In this document: piece by piece, positions 55,437-64,000 of the stretch
Numbering within the stretch: the first letter of the stretch is position 1
Layout: every line of letters starts with the position of its first letter
Source of the DNA: CBDBBY01 sp965203795
GTDB lineage: Bacteria; Pseudomonadota; Alphaproteobacteria; Rhodobacterales; Rhodobacteraceae
Direction of reading: 5' to 3'
Length of the DNA stretch: 64,000 nucleotides
Assembly (NCBI GenBank): GCA_965203795.1
Contig: OZ241915.1
Coordinates: forward strand, 3,162,001-3,226,000
Translations under genes and position numbers: made by a program
The notes under the pieces: model-generated
The model's database searches: none
Seen by the model: the letters and a program-made list of their open reading frames with translations, nothing else
What the model was told of the DNA's origin: nothing

Positions 55437-55927
55437 ATTCGCCTCCGTCTCCGAGACCGCGCCGCGGGCGGCGCGCCGACCTGCCCCGCGGAATTCGCGC
55501 TTCTACTATTCGAATCTTTGCGCGTCCAGAAGCCACGCGCCGACGCTCGAAAGGCTGGGCAGGACTGACGGGCAGCATCCCCCTGCCAAGTTCGGATCGC
55601 CCCACCGGAGCGTGCTGTACCTGATCAAACGCGGAAACGACGCAAGCGCCACGCAGCGGCGACGGACGACCAAGCAGGAGGAGTCGAAACTGCGGGTCGG
55701 CGGGGCACGGCTCAGAGCGTTGGGCGGCAGGCGGATCCCCTTGTGGTTCCGTCGGTTCGCCAGCACCCCGACGCGGACCAATGGCCCACGGACCGGTTTC
55801 CGGCATCACGAACGGCCGGAAACGATGTGGCATTGATCGCCTAGCGGCAGCGTTCGCGCATTGCTGCTTTGCACTGCGGAACGGACTCTGTATTTGGACG
55901 AATCCCAGCATATTGGAAGGCCCGCAA
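55437..55927. other. 491-bp divergent gap between petA and the GmrSD-like gene
   Basis: No gene was seen. It must contain the petABC promoter on the left and that of the restriction gene on the right. Composition shifts from GC-rich to AT-richer near 55850, which probably marks the edge of the acquired segment. Confidence 0.5.
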
Positions 55928-57901
55928 ATGAAGATCTCGACAATCCTCGACCATGTTGACAGCGGACATTTTGCATTGCCCGTATTCCAGCGGGGATACG
56001 TGTGGAACCGTGGACAAATTCGTAGACTCTTCAAATCACTGTATAATCGCTATCCCGTCGGCGGAATTCTTGTTTGGATGACCGAGCCGAATGCAAATTC
56101 GCTTCGAGGACAAAGCCATGCGCCGCCCGGCGTCGCAACCCTTATTCTGGACGGGCAGCAACGAATTACTACCCTTTATAGCGTTTTCAGAGGAATGCCC
56201 CCAAGATTCTTCGACGGAAACCCCGCGGTGTTTGCCGGGCTTCGTTTCCATTTGGACACTGAAGAGTTTGAGTTCTACCAGCCGGTAAAAATGGCCGATG
56301 ACCCGTTATGGATCGACGTTACGGCGTTGATGCAAAACGGGTATGAAGGCTTGCCCGCGATTTTGGATTCAATTTTCAATTCTGCGGACAACGCTACGCC
56401 ACATGAAACTTATGGAAATTACATGGCGAAGCTTACGAAGTTGTTAGGAATATCCGGCATTGATCTTCATGTTGAGGAGGTTACCGGCCGCGACAAAGCT
56501 TTGGACGTAGTGGTTGAAATATTCAACCGTGTGAACAGTGCCGGAACAAAACTGTCCAAAGGCGATCTTGCGCTTGCGAAGATCTGTGCAGAGTGGCCAG
56601 AAGCCCGAAGTGAAATGAAGCGCAAACTTACTCGATGGAACGACTTGGGTTATAATTTCGATATTGTCTGGCTGCTGCGTTCTGTGAACGCAGTGCTAAC
56701 CGGGCGGGGGCAATTCCACCATCTGGACGACGTGGGCACCGACGAATTTAGAGACGGGTTGGCCCGAACGTGCGACCATATTGATCTAGTTTTGAATATT
56801 GTGGGCGGAACTCTTGGATTAGATCATCATCGTGTCCTGTTCGGCCGCTACGGCATACCTGTGATGGTTCGTTACTTGGAAATGAAATCAGACGAGCTCG
56901 AAACGCTTGAGCGGGACAAGCTTATGTTCTGGTACGTTCAGGCCGCAATGTGGGGCAGGTTCTCGGGGTCCACGGAGACCGCTATTGAACGGGCCCTCGC
57001 GATACTCAATGAGTCTGGCAATGACCTGAACGCACTTATTGAGGATCAACGACTTTTTCACTATTTTCCCGTCGAGCGGTCCCATTTCGACGGATGGCTT
57101 ACATCCGCACGTTTCTATCCCATACTATACATGCTTACCAGAATGGGCGAGGCGCGGGATTGGGGCCTCAACATACCGTTAAAGGCCAATATGCTTGGCA
57201 AGATGAACCAGCTTGAAGTCCATCATATATTTCCAACATCGAAGCTAAAGGAGCTTGGCCATAACAGAAAGGCAAGAAATTCGCTAGCGAATTTCTGTTT
57301 TTTGACTAAGGATACTAATCTGAAGATCAGCGCAAAGCGTCCCGAAAATTACTTTGAAGATGTGGAAAGTAAGCACCCTGGCGCACTCGCATCACAGTGG
57401 ATTCCTAGCGACCGCGAGCTATGGAAGATGAAGAATTATTCCGATTTTCTTGAAGCGAGAAAGGAGCTGCTTTCCAAGGAGGCGAACCGGAGACTTGCGA
57501 AACTCCTTCATGTCGGTGAGGAGCAGTTCGTCGGCGCATCGGTTAGAATCAGGTCAAGCCTCGAAGCAATAGGGCGACATGGCAGCGTCGGCGACGTGGC
57601 TGACGATATCGAAATGAAATGCCTGAACGATCTCAATGTGTGGGCGATGGAACAGGGATTCGCAGGCGGCGAATTGTCGCATGAATACTCAGATCCCAAG
57701 TCGGGCGAGCAATTGGCGGTATTCGATTTGGTTTGGCCAAATGGTTTGCAGCAGAATTTGACTCATCCTGTTGCGGTTCTGCTCAATGAGGGTAGCGAAG
57801 TAATAAGTCTTGCCAACAATGCAGGGTTCCGCTGTTTCACTACGCCGGACGCTTTCAAGAATTACGTGAATTCCGAACTTCTCGCCGATGGGGCAGCGTG
57901 A
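55928..57901 (+). CDS. GmrSD-like type IV restriction protein (DUF262 + HNH)
   Basis: A 657-residue fused protein. The N-terminal DUF262 (GmrS-like) NTPase/sensor domain shows FALPVFQRGYVWNRGQI near residue 20 and ILDGQQRITTLYSVF near 73. EIFNRVNSAGTKLSKGDLAL is another hallmark. The C-terminal DUF1524-type HNH nuclease has LEVHHIFPTSKL near 428 and NSLANFCFLTKDTN near 455. Such enzymes cut modified (for example glucosylated) phage DNA. The ATG at 55928 with GGAAGG upstream fits the family's N-terminus. The gene is AT-richer than its neighbours and sits alone between housekeeping genes, so horizontal gain is likely. Confidence 0.85.
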   Translation: MKISTILDHVDSGHFALPVFQRGYVWNRGQIRRLFKSLYNRYPVGGILVWMTEPNANSLRGQSHAPPGVATLILDGQQRITTLYSVFRGMPPRFFDGNPAVFAGLRFHLDTEEFEFYQPVKMADDPLWIDVTALMQNGYEGLPAILDSIFNSADNATPHETYGNYMAKLTKLLGISGIDLHVEEVTGRDKALDVVVEIFNRVNSAGTKLSKGDLALAKICAEWPEARSEMKRKLTRWNDLGYNFDIVWLLRSVNAVLTGRGQFHHLDDVGTDEFRDGLARTCDHIDLVLNIVGGTLGLDHHRVLFGRYGIPVMVRYLEMKSDELETLERDKLMFWYVQAAMWGRFSGSTETAIERALAILNESGNDLNALIEDQRLFHYFPVERSHFDGWLTSARFYPILYMLTRMGEARDWGLNIPLKANMLGKMNQLEVHHIFPTSKLKELGHNRKARNSLANFCFLTKDTNLKISAKRPENYFEDVESKHPGALASQWIPSDRELWKMKNYSDFLEARKELLSKEANRRLAKLLHVGEEQFVGASVRIRSSLEAIGRHGSVGDVADDIEMKCLNDLNVWAMEQGFAGGELSHEYSDPKSGEQLAVFDLVWPNGLQQNLTHPVAVLLNEGSEVISLANNAGFRCFTTPDAFKNYVNSELLADGAA

Positions 57902-58078
57902 TTGGCTTGGGTGAAGGCATTGACGCGGTGCCGAACGGTTTGCTGCGCAAGCGCACGGCGAATCTCCGGATTTGCCAAGACTTCCTGAGCGGCGGGCCAG
58001 AACGTGTTCCTGGAGTCGCCGAGTTTCTCACGCCTGAGCCCGTCCGGATGAACACCAGTCCCCGGTAACGTCGAAGGC

Positions 58079-59605
58079 ATGAAATTGGAAAACCACCTTT
58101 ACGATGCGCTCAGCGGAGCGCGGCCGCTGGACTCGGCGCATCCCTTCGCGATTGCCGATGACGGGCGCGAAACCACGTACGCGCAGGTCTTCAGCGGCGC
58201 GACACAGATTTCGGAATCGCTTTGCAGACTGGGCGTCAAGCCGGGGCAGCGCGTCGCGCTGCTGGTTCCCAAATCCGTCGCTTCGCTCCAAGCCTACCTC
58301 GGCATCATCCGGGCCGGCGGAGTCCTCGTTCCGCTGAATCCGGGATACACGTCCGATGAGGTCAGCTATTTCCTTGAGGACGCCTCGCCGGATCTGCTCG
58401 TTTGTGACCCTGAACGACTCGACGAGCTTGAATCCGTCGCGCGTTCCGCCGGCGTTCGCTCCGTGGCCACGCTTGAGCGGGACGGGCGCGGAACGCTTGT
58501 CGGCGAAGCGGGCGCGACTGCCCCAGCCACGCGCCCCGTCCCGCGATCGCCAAGCGACCTCGCCGCGATACTCTACACGTCGGGCACGACTGGTCGGCCG
58601 AAGGGCGCGATGCTTCCCCACTCAGCGCTCGCCTCGAATGCGGCGGCGTTGAAGCCCCTTTGGCGCTTTTGCGAGTCCGACATCCTGATCCATGCGTTGC
58701 CGACCCATCATACGCACGGGCTTTTCGTCGCGACCAACGTCGCGCTCATGGCAGGATGCACGCTGAGATTCTTCGACAAGTTCGATGCCGACGCAGTGCT
58801 GAGCGCGTTTCCGAACGCGACCGCCATGATGGGCGTTCCGACCTTCTATTCCCGGCTGATGCGGCTTCCGGAGCTGAATGCAGAGGCTGCGGCCCGCATG
58901 CGGCTCTTCGTGTCCGGATCAGCTCCGCTGCTGGAAGAGACCCATCGCGAATGGAAACGCCGGACAGGCCACGAAATACTTGATCGGTACGGAATGACCG
59001 AAACGAACATGATCACGTCCAACCCCTACGACGGCCCTCGGAAACCCGGCACAGTCGGCATCCCGCTTCCGGAAACGACGGTTCGGATTCGAGACGCCGA
59101 ATCCGGTGCCGAGCCGGCTGCCGGAAGCATCGGGATGCTGGAGATGAAGGGGCCGGGCCTGTTTTCGGGCTATTGGCGGATGCCTGAGAAAACCAAGGCG
59201 GAATTCACGCCCGACGGCTATTTCATCACCGGCGATTTCGCCCGCAGGGACCGCGACGGATTCATAACCATCGCTGGCCGGGCAAAGGACCTCGTGATTT
59301 CGGGCGGTCTCAACATCTATCCGAAGGAGGTCGAGGAAGTCATCGATCAGGTTCCCGGCGTTTCGGAGAGTGCGCTGTTCGGCGTTCCGCATGCGGATTT
59401 CGGCGAGGGCCTGGTCGCGGCGGTAGTCAGGGACGGCCCGGAGGCCGACGAGCAGACGATCAAGGCGTTTCTCGGCGGCAAGCTGGCGCGGTACAAGCAT
59501 CCCAAGGCGTACGTGTTTCCGGAGGAGCTCCCCCGGAACGCGCTGGGAAAGGTGCAGAAGCACATGCTGCGCGAGGAATACCGCCGCCTTCTAATGCGCG
59601 GCTGA
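58079..59605 (+). CDS. matB: Malonyl-CoA synthetase
   Basis: A 508-residue ANL-family ligase. ATP motif LYTSGTTGRPKGAMLPHSAL, substrate region ALPTHHTHGLFVATNV, and the MatB-characteristic DRYGMTETNMITSNPYDGPR are present. The hinge and C-terminal RAKDLVISGGLNIYPKEVEE and the catalytic Lys near NALGKVQKHML are also present. It makes malonyl-CoA (or methylmalonyl-CoA) from the free acid. Its stop overlaps the 3' end of the convergent mtaB by 15 nt. Confidence 0.9.
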   Translation: MKLENHLYDALSGARPLDSAHPFAIADDGRETTYAQVFSGATQISESLCRLGVKPGQRVALLVPKSVASLQAYLGIIRAGGVLVPLNPGYTSDEVSYFLEDASPDLLVCDPERLDELESVARSAGVRSVATLERDGRGTLVGEAGATAPATRPVPRSPSDLAAILYTSGTTGRPKGAMLPHSALASNAAALKPLWRFCESDILIHALPTHHTHGLFVATNVALMAGCTLRFFDKFDADAVLSAFPNATAMMGVPTFYSRLMRLPELNAEAAARMRLFVSGSAPLLEETHREWKRRTGHEILDRYGMTETNMITSNPYDGPRKPGTVGIPLPETTVRIRDAESGAEPAAGSIGMLEMKGPGLFSGYWRMPEKTKAEFTPDGYFITGDFARRDRDGFITIAGRAKDLVISGGLNIYPKEVEEVIDQVPGVSESALFGVPHADFGEGLVAAVVRDGPEADEQTIKAFLGGKLARYKHPKAYVFPEELPRNALGKVQKHMLREEYRRLLMRG

Positions 59606-60886
59606 CGCGACCGCCTTTGGCAGTTCGGCGACGGCAAGTCCGGAGCCCGTCCGCCCGGCCACGAGGCAGTCAATGATCGATCCCACCGGCTGGTCGCTGT
59701 CGAAGGCCGCCTCCGCAAACTGCTCGGTCCGTCCGATTCGGGGCGACTCCATCAGTACCGCAGCCCTTTTGCCCACAAGCGCGGCCAGCCGCTTGCGCCG
59801 CTCTTTCGCGCCTGCTTCGCGAAGCCTCGCGGCGCGCTCGCGCACCGCGCCCCGCTGAACCTGCGGCATTCTCGCGGCCGGAGTCCCCTCGCGCGGGCTG
59901 AACGGGAAGACGTGCAGGAACGCAAGGCCGCACTCGTCGACCAGCCTCACCGAATTTTCGAACATTGCGTCCGTTTCGGTCGGAAACCCGGCGATCAGAT
60001 CCGCGCCGAACAGCGCATCCGGCCTGAGTTTGCGCGCCTGTTCGCAGAACCGGATTGCGTCCTCCCTGCTGTGCCGCCGCTTCATCCTTTTGAGGATCAT
60101 GTTGTCGCCCGCCTGTAGGGACAGGTGGAGATGCGGCATCAGGCGCCGCTCCGATCCGAAAAGGTCGAGGAACTCCGGATCGATCTCCACAGGGTCCACC
60201 GAAGAGAACCGGAGTCGCTTCAGATCCGGGACGGATTTCAGGATTCTGGCGACCAAGTTCCCCAGCCTGGGCGAGCCCGGCATGTCCGCGCCCCAGGACG
60301 TAAGGTCCACCCCGGTCAGGACGACTTCGCAATAACCCCTTTCGACAAGAGCGCCGACCTGTTCGACAACGCCTTCGGCGGGAACGGATCTCGAGTTCCC
60401 GCGCCCGTAAGGGATGATGCAGAAAGTGCAGCGATGGTCGCAGCCGTTCTGCACCTGCACATAGGCCCGCGATCTGGATCCGGCCGCGGGCGGAGGCGGT
60501 TCGGACGCCCTGGCCGACATGATGTCGTCGAAAAACCGCCGGTCGGAGGGCCCCGAAGAGCCGAGGCCTTTCGATATTCCCGCCCAAGTGTCGCGGCGCA
60601 GCTTTCTGCTGTTTCCTACGAGCGCGTCGACTTCGCGCATGCCGGAGAAGCCGTCCGGATCGATCTGGGCGGCGCAGCCGGTCACCACGAGCTTCGCGCC
60701 GGGGTTGGCCCGCCGCAGCTTCCGCACGGCCTGGCGCGATTTCCGCACGGCCTCGGCGGTAACGGCGCAAGTGTTCACGACGCAGGCGTCTTCCACGCCC
60801 GCGGACGCCGCCAAGTCCCTCATCGCTTCGGTCTCGTACGCGTTCAGGCGGCAGCCTAGCGTTTCAAAGACCGGGGCCTCCTTCAC
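59591..60886 (-). CDS. mtaB: tRNA t6A37 methylthiotransferase MtaB
   Basis: A 431-residue radical-SAM enzyme that adds the methylthio group to t6A at tRNA position 37. The N-terminal UPF0004 domain supplies three Cys (ETLGCRLNAYE, CVVNTCAVT, VVTGCAAQ). The radical-SAM cluster CDHRCTFCIIPYGRGNSRS is intact, and a TRAM-like C-terminal region follows. The start GTG 60886 overlaps the dapF stop (GTGA), so the two are coupled. It is convergent with matB. Confidence 0.93.
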   Translation of the reverse strand: MKEAPVFETLGCRLNAYETEAMRDLAASAGVEDACVVNTCAVTAEAVRKSRQAVRKLRRANPGAKLVVTGCAAQIDPDGFSGMREVDALVGNSRKLRRDTWAGISKGLGSSGPSDRRFFDDIMSARASEPPPPAAGSRSRAYVQVQNGCDHRCTFCIIPYGRGNSRSVPAEGVVEQVGALVERGYCEVVLTGVDLTSWGADMPGSPRLGNLVARILKSVPDLKRLRFSSVDPVEIDPEFLDLFGSERRLMPHLHLSLQAGDNMILKRMKRRHSREDAIRFCEQARKLRPDALFGADLIAGFPTETDAMFENSVRLVDECGLAFLHVFPFSPREGTPAARMPQVQRGAVRERAARLREAGAKERRKRLAALVGKRAAVLMESPRIGRTEQFAEAAFDSDQPVGSIIDCLVAGRTGSGLAVAELPKAVASAAH

Positions 60887-61716
60887 GCCGATTCCTCCAA
60901 TGCGGCGACATCCAGTTCGCCATCGTAGACCTTCGCTGTAGGCCCTGTCATCCAAACGCCGTCGTCGCGCCAATCGATTCGAAGCGCACCGCCGTCGACA
61001 TGCACCGAAACCGTTCGCTCCGTGAGGCCCAGCCGGGCCGACGCAACGGCGGCTGCGCAGGCCCCGGAGCCGGACGCCGGCGTGACGCCTGCGCCGCGCT
61101 CCCAAATCCTGAGCCGGACCGCATCCGCGGAAAGAACCTGGACGAATTCGACATTGGTCCGTTCCGGGAACAGGGGATTGCGTTCGTGCTCGGGTCCCTG
61201 GACTTCAATTTCGACGGCATCGGTGTCCTCCACGATGAACACGCAGTGCGGATTGCCCATGCTCAACGCCGACGGGCCGCCGGGGATCGGAAGCGACCGC
61301 GTGTCAGCCTTCGACGACAGAGGCACGTCCGCCCAGCCGAACATCGGATGCCCCATGTTCACGCTTGTCAGCCCGTCACCCGCGTCCGCGCAGGCCAGCC
61401 TTCCCCTTTCGGTCTCGATGACGGCTTCGGCTCTGCCCGTTTCCTCGAACAATAGGCGCGCGATGCATCTTGTCGCGTTGCCGCAGGTGCCGGACCGCGA
61501 ACCGTCGGCGTTGAAAAACACAAGCCGCGCGTCGCAGCTCTCGGAATCCCTCAGTTCGGCCAGCTGGTCGAACCCCACGCCGCGGCGGCGGTCCGAAAGC
61601 GCCTTCGCGAGCCGGCCGGACACGGATCTGGCTCCGGACCGGAAGTCCGCAATCAGGAAATCGTTTCCGAGGCCGTGCATCTTTTTGAACCGCACGGTAT
61701 TTTTGGCTTGTTCCAT
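60883..61716 (-). CDS. dapF: Diaminopimelate epimerase
   Basis: A 277-residue enzyme that converts LL- to meso-diaminopimelate for lysine and peptidoglycan. The catalytic Cys pair lies in FNADGSRSGTCGNATRC and ERGAGVTPASGSGACAAAVA. FKKMHGLGNDFLIAD at the N-terminus and LSMGNPHCVF are family hallmarks. In the second site the usual GxGxTxACGTG form is altered to ASGSGACA, with Thr and Gly of the usual motif replaced. ATG 61716 is chosen because the conserved N-terminus starts there. It is coupled to mtaB. Confidence 0.93.
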   Translation of the reverse strand: MEQAKNTVRFKKMHGLGNDFLIADFRSGARSVSGRLAKALSDRRRGVGFDQLAELRDSESCDARLVFFNADGSRSGTCGNATRCIARLLFEETGRAEAVIETERGRLACADAGDGLTSVNMGHPMFGWADVPLSSKADTRSLPIPGGPSALSMGNPHCVFIVEDTDAVEIEVQGPEHERNPLFPERTNVEFVQVLSADAVRLRIWERGAGVTPASGSGACAAAVASARLGLTERTVSVHVDGGALRIDWRDDGVWMTGPTAKVYDGELDVAALEESA

Positions 61717-61803
61717 GGCCGGTTCTGTATAGCCGCCGGCAGCCGGGTTGACTATCGGCGGGCCTGTCGGTAATCGGCGCCGATCTGCAGCCGTTCCCGG
61801 CGC

Positions 61804-61879
61804 GGGCCCGTAGCTCAGTTGGTAGAGCGTCTGACTTTTAATCAGGTGGTCACAGGTTCGAATCCTGTCGGGCTCACCA
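61804..61879 (+). tRNA. tRNA-Lys (anticodon TTT)
   Basis: A 76-nt cloverleaf with encoded CCA. The acceptor stem GGGCCCG/CGGGCTC has one G-U pair. The D-arm is TAGCTCAGTTGGTAGAGC, the anticodon loop CTTTTAA contains TTT, and the T-arm is CAGGTTCGAATCCTG. It is divergent from dapF. Confidence 0.97.
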
Positions 61880-62158
61880 ATGCCGCCGGTTGCGGATTCC
61901 CGGCCTTCGATATTGCGCCCCGCGCATGTTCCCCGCGATCGTTGGCTTGTCCGGCCTTTCCGCTGCGGCTTGATGTTCGCGCGAAGGCTGCGATGGCGTG
62001 CCAGCCGTTCCAAACTTCGCAGTGCGTCCAATCAAGGTTCGCGCATTGAACCCGGCGGCGCGCGGGCCATGCCGCCCGGGATCTCGCATCGTCGGCGCGT
62101 TGAAGTCCAAGCAACCCGCAGTATACTTTGAATGCAATCAAGCAATCAGGAGGAGTTC

Positions 62159-63715
62159 ATGACCGAAATTGCTGCATTTTCCAGGCGCCGCTTTCTTCAG
62201 GCCGCCGCTTTCGCCGGGACGGCGGGCTTTGCCGGAGGGTTTCCCGGCGCCGCGTTCGCGATCGACGGCCGGAAGCTGGTGGTCCGGTTCAACAGGGATT
62301 TGGACAGCCTGGATCCCGGCTACTACGTCGGCGGGCACCCGGTTAACGACGTCAATTGGTGCTGCATGCCGTCGCTTGCCCATTACTCGGCCTGGTCCGG
62401 AAAAGGCACTTGGATGCCTTCGCCGTTCACCGAAAGCGTCGTCCTGCCCGATGCCACGCACATCGACTTCACGCTGAAGCAGGGTCTGATGTGGTCGAAC
62501 GGCTACGGCGAGCTGACTACCGAGGATGTCCGGTATAGCTACGACCGGATGGCGCAAAGCGAATGGAAGGGCGACTACCAGGCGTACGACCGCGTTGACA
62601 TCAAGGACCGCTACAGCGGCACCATCGTGCTCAACCAGCCGTTCGCACCGTTCATGAACGCGACCCTTGCTTCCGGCACAGGCATCATCCTCTGCCAGGC
62701 CGCGGTCGAGGCTGTCGGCGGCAGGTTCACCAACGACGTCCCCGCCACCTGCGGCCCTTACGTGCTCGAGTGGCAGCAAGGACAGTTCGCGAGGCTTACC
62801 CGCAATCCGGAATGGACAGGCGAAAAGACCTTCTTCGACGAGATTGAATGCCGCTTGGTGACGGAGGACGAGACCGCGGCGCTCGCCTTCGAGGCGGGCG
62901 AGCTCGACTGCGCCCAGGTTTCCTCGAACGCCCTCGCCCGGTACGTCAAGGAACTGCCGCCGAACAGCGCGCTGACCACCGCGGGAGCGCTGCAGTACAT
63001 GTGGCTCGGCATGAACACGGAAAACCCGAAGCTGCAGGACATCCGGGTCCGCCAGGCGATCCAGCGCGCGGTGGACCAGAGCGCAATCATCGAAGGGGCC
63101 TACTCGGGCACTGTCGAGCCGTCCTACGGCATTGTCAGCCCGGGCCTCGTGGGCAAGCGGGGCAGCGCCGGATACAGCTTCGACCCCGACGCGGCGCGCG
63201 CGCTCATTCAGGAGGCGGGAGCCGAGGGGCTCAGCCTCACGCTCCGGACGCTGAACAACCAGGAACGGGTGCTCTCCGCGACGATCATCCAAGCGAACCT
63301 CGCGGATATCGGCCTGAACGTCACGGTCATGCCGCTGGATGCGGGGCCGTTCTGGGAACTGGGCCAGGAGAGCAAGGGCGACACGTGGAAGGATCTTGAG
63401 CTTTGGCTCATGCGGTTCGGATCCGGTCCGGACCCGTTTGAGCCGACGCAGTGGTTCGTCCGCGACCAGGTCGGGATCTGGAACTGGGAGCGCTGGTCCT
63501 CGGACGAGTTCGAGGACCTGTACCAGCGGGGAATCGCCGAGGTCGATCCGGCGGAGCGCGAGAGAATCTACACGCGCATGCAGGAGATCATGGAGGAGAC
63601 CGGAGCGTACGTCTGGCTGACGCACGAGCCGGAAGTGTTCATCCACCGGGCCGACCTCAATGCCAGGTTCGCTCCTTCGGGCGAAATGCAGCTGGCCTAC
63701 TTCGAGTCCAACTGA
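62159..63715 (+). CDS. ABC transporter substrate-binding protein, peptide/opine family 5
   Basis: A 518-residue exported protein with a Tat signal (FSRRRFLQAAAFAGTAGFA). After maturation, LVVRFNRDLDSLDPGYYVGG begins the SBP_bac_5 fold, with DFTLKQGLMWSNGYGELTTE, DVRYSYDRM and YSFDPDAARALIQEAG following. The ATG at 62159 has a strong GGAGGAG. The downstream permease shows it is part of a Dpp/Opp-type importer. The ligand may be a peptide, opine or sugar and cannot be read from sequence. Confidence 0.92.
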   Translation: MTEIAAFSRRRFLQAAAFAGTAGFAGGFPGAAFAIDGRKLVVRFNRDLDSLDPGYYVGGHPVNDVNWCCMPSLAHYSAWSGKGTWMPSPFTESVVLPDATHIDFTLKQGLMWSNGYGELTTEDVRYSYDRMAQSEWKGDYQAYDRVDIKDRYSGTIVLNQPFAPFMNATLASGTGIILCQAAVEAVGGRFTNDVPATCGPYVLEWQQGQFARLTRNPEWTGEKTFFDEIECRLVTEDETAALAFEAGELDCAQVSSNALARYVKELPPNSALTTAGALQYMWLGMNTENPKLQDIRVRQAIQRAVDQSAIIEGAYSGTVEPSYGIVSPGLVGKRGSAGYSFDPDAARALIQEAGAEGLSLTLRTLNNQERVLSATIIQANLADIGLNVTVMPLDAGPFWELGQESKGDTWKDLELWLMRFGSGPDPFEPTQWFVRDQVGIWNWERWSSDEFEDLYQRGIAEVDPAERERIYTRMQEIMEETGAYVWLTHEPEVFIHRADLNARFAPSGEMQLAYFESN

Positions 63716-63724
63716 ACTAGACCG

Positions 63725-63754
63725 CCGCCGCCGGACGAAGCCGCCCGGCGGCGG
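63725..63754 (+). terminator. GC-only hairpin between binding-protein and permease genes
   Basis: Perfect 10-bp stem CCGCCGCCGG/CCGGCGGCGG with a 10-nt loop and no T-run. Such hairpins between binding protein and permease usually stabilise the upstream mRNA or partly attenuate, so the binding protein is made in excess. Confidence 0.6.
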
Positions 63755-63774
63755 CAACCTTCGCGAACCAGCCC

Positions 63775-64000
63775 ATGCTGATCTACATGGCGAAGCGGAT
63801 CGGGTTGTCCGCTTTGATCATCGTCCTCGCCATCTTCACGCTGTTCGCAATGCTCAACGCCATTCCCGGCGACCCTGTGAGCATTGCGCTGGGTCCCCGC
63901 GCAACGCCGGAGATCCAAGCCGCCTACGCGGCGAAGATGCATTTGGACAAGCCGATCGCGACCCGCTTCTTCATCTTCTTCGGGAACGTTCTTTCCGGCG
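63775..64000 (+). CDS. ABC transporter permease (DppB/OppB type), 3' end outside window
   Basis: Only the first 75 codons are present, from ATG 63775. MAKRIGLSALIIVLAIFTLF forms the first membrane helix, and NAIPGDPVSIALGPRATPE is the conserved loop typical of the first permease of peptide importers. It follows the binding protein after 59 nt and should pair with a second permease and ATPases beyond the window. Confidence 0.9.
   Translation, partial: MLIYMAKRIGLSALIIVLAIFTLFAMLNAIPGDPVSIALGPRATPEIQAAYAAKMHLDKPIATRFFIFFGNVLSG

Noticed and set aside
63725..63754. Full transcription terminator ending the binding-protein transcript
   Set aside because: The hairpin has no T-run and the permease follows at once, so a stabilising or attenuating hairpin fits better than complete termination.

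Overview
The window is GC-rich DNA, probably from an alphaproteobacterium (Rhodospirillales-like). Support is the petA-petB-petC bc1 operon, an MhpA-like monooxygenase/DUF2783 pair, iolC fused to DUF2090, amn next to ade, and a DnaQ-CBS-DUF294 fusion. This placement is inferred from gene content only. No rRNA gene or CRISPR array was seen.

Positions 1-20.7 kb form a decayed defence/mobile island. It opens with the 3' part of a giant DUF1998 helicase. Next come a ThsB-like TIR gene, an IS1182-type transposase remnant, a broken AAA ATPase, a second TIR (CAP12-type) gene, and an AbiE toxin-antitoxin operon damaged in both genes. These are followed by an AAA_13-type ATPase with a zinc-hook motif, a nest of four transposase remnants (ISNCY-like, DUF4338/IS4, IS5, IS630), and an AAA ATPase plus DUF4276 pair that looks like a PARIS/OLD-type two-gene module. 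Pieces of known defence systems are present, but most lack their textbook partners.

Positions 21-30.7 kb are catabolic. An acyl-CoA synthetase lies beside a tight minus-strand operon (MBL, FAH, MBL, FAD monooxygenase, DUF2783). Divergent from it are maleylacetoacetate isomerase and thiolase. The set resembles an aromatic ring-degradation route whose ring-cleaving dioxygenase is not in view.

Positions 29.6-45.5 kb are dominated by inositol metabolism: a Gfo/Idh dehydrogenase, two tandem iolG paralogues, and a minus-strand run of aquaporin, iolC-DUF2090, DnaQ-CBS-DUF294, iolB, a PhyH-type dioxygenase and an HD-domain putative diiron oxygenase. A divergent desaturase plus Rieske ferredoxin resembles rhizopine MocD/MocE. 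Inside this region sits an AT-richer foreign Fic gene, preceded by about 700 bp carrying seven exact copies of TTGCGCAA and three long inverted repeats.

Positions 45.5-64 kb are mostly housekeeping: aroC, an HU-family protein, amn and ade (AMP to adenine to hypoxanthine), a degenerate S8-like lipoprotein, the bc1 complex, matB, mtaB, dapF, tRNA-Lys, and the start of a peptide-type ABC transporter. A single AT-richer GmrSD-like type IV restriction gene is inserted between petA and matB.
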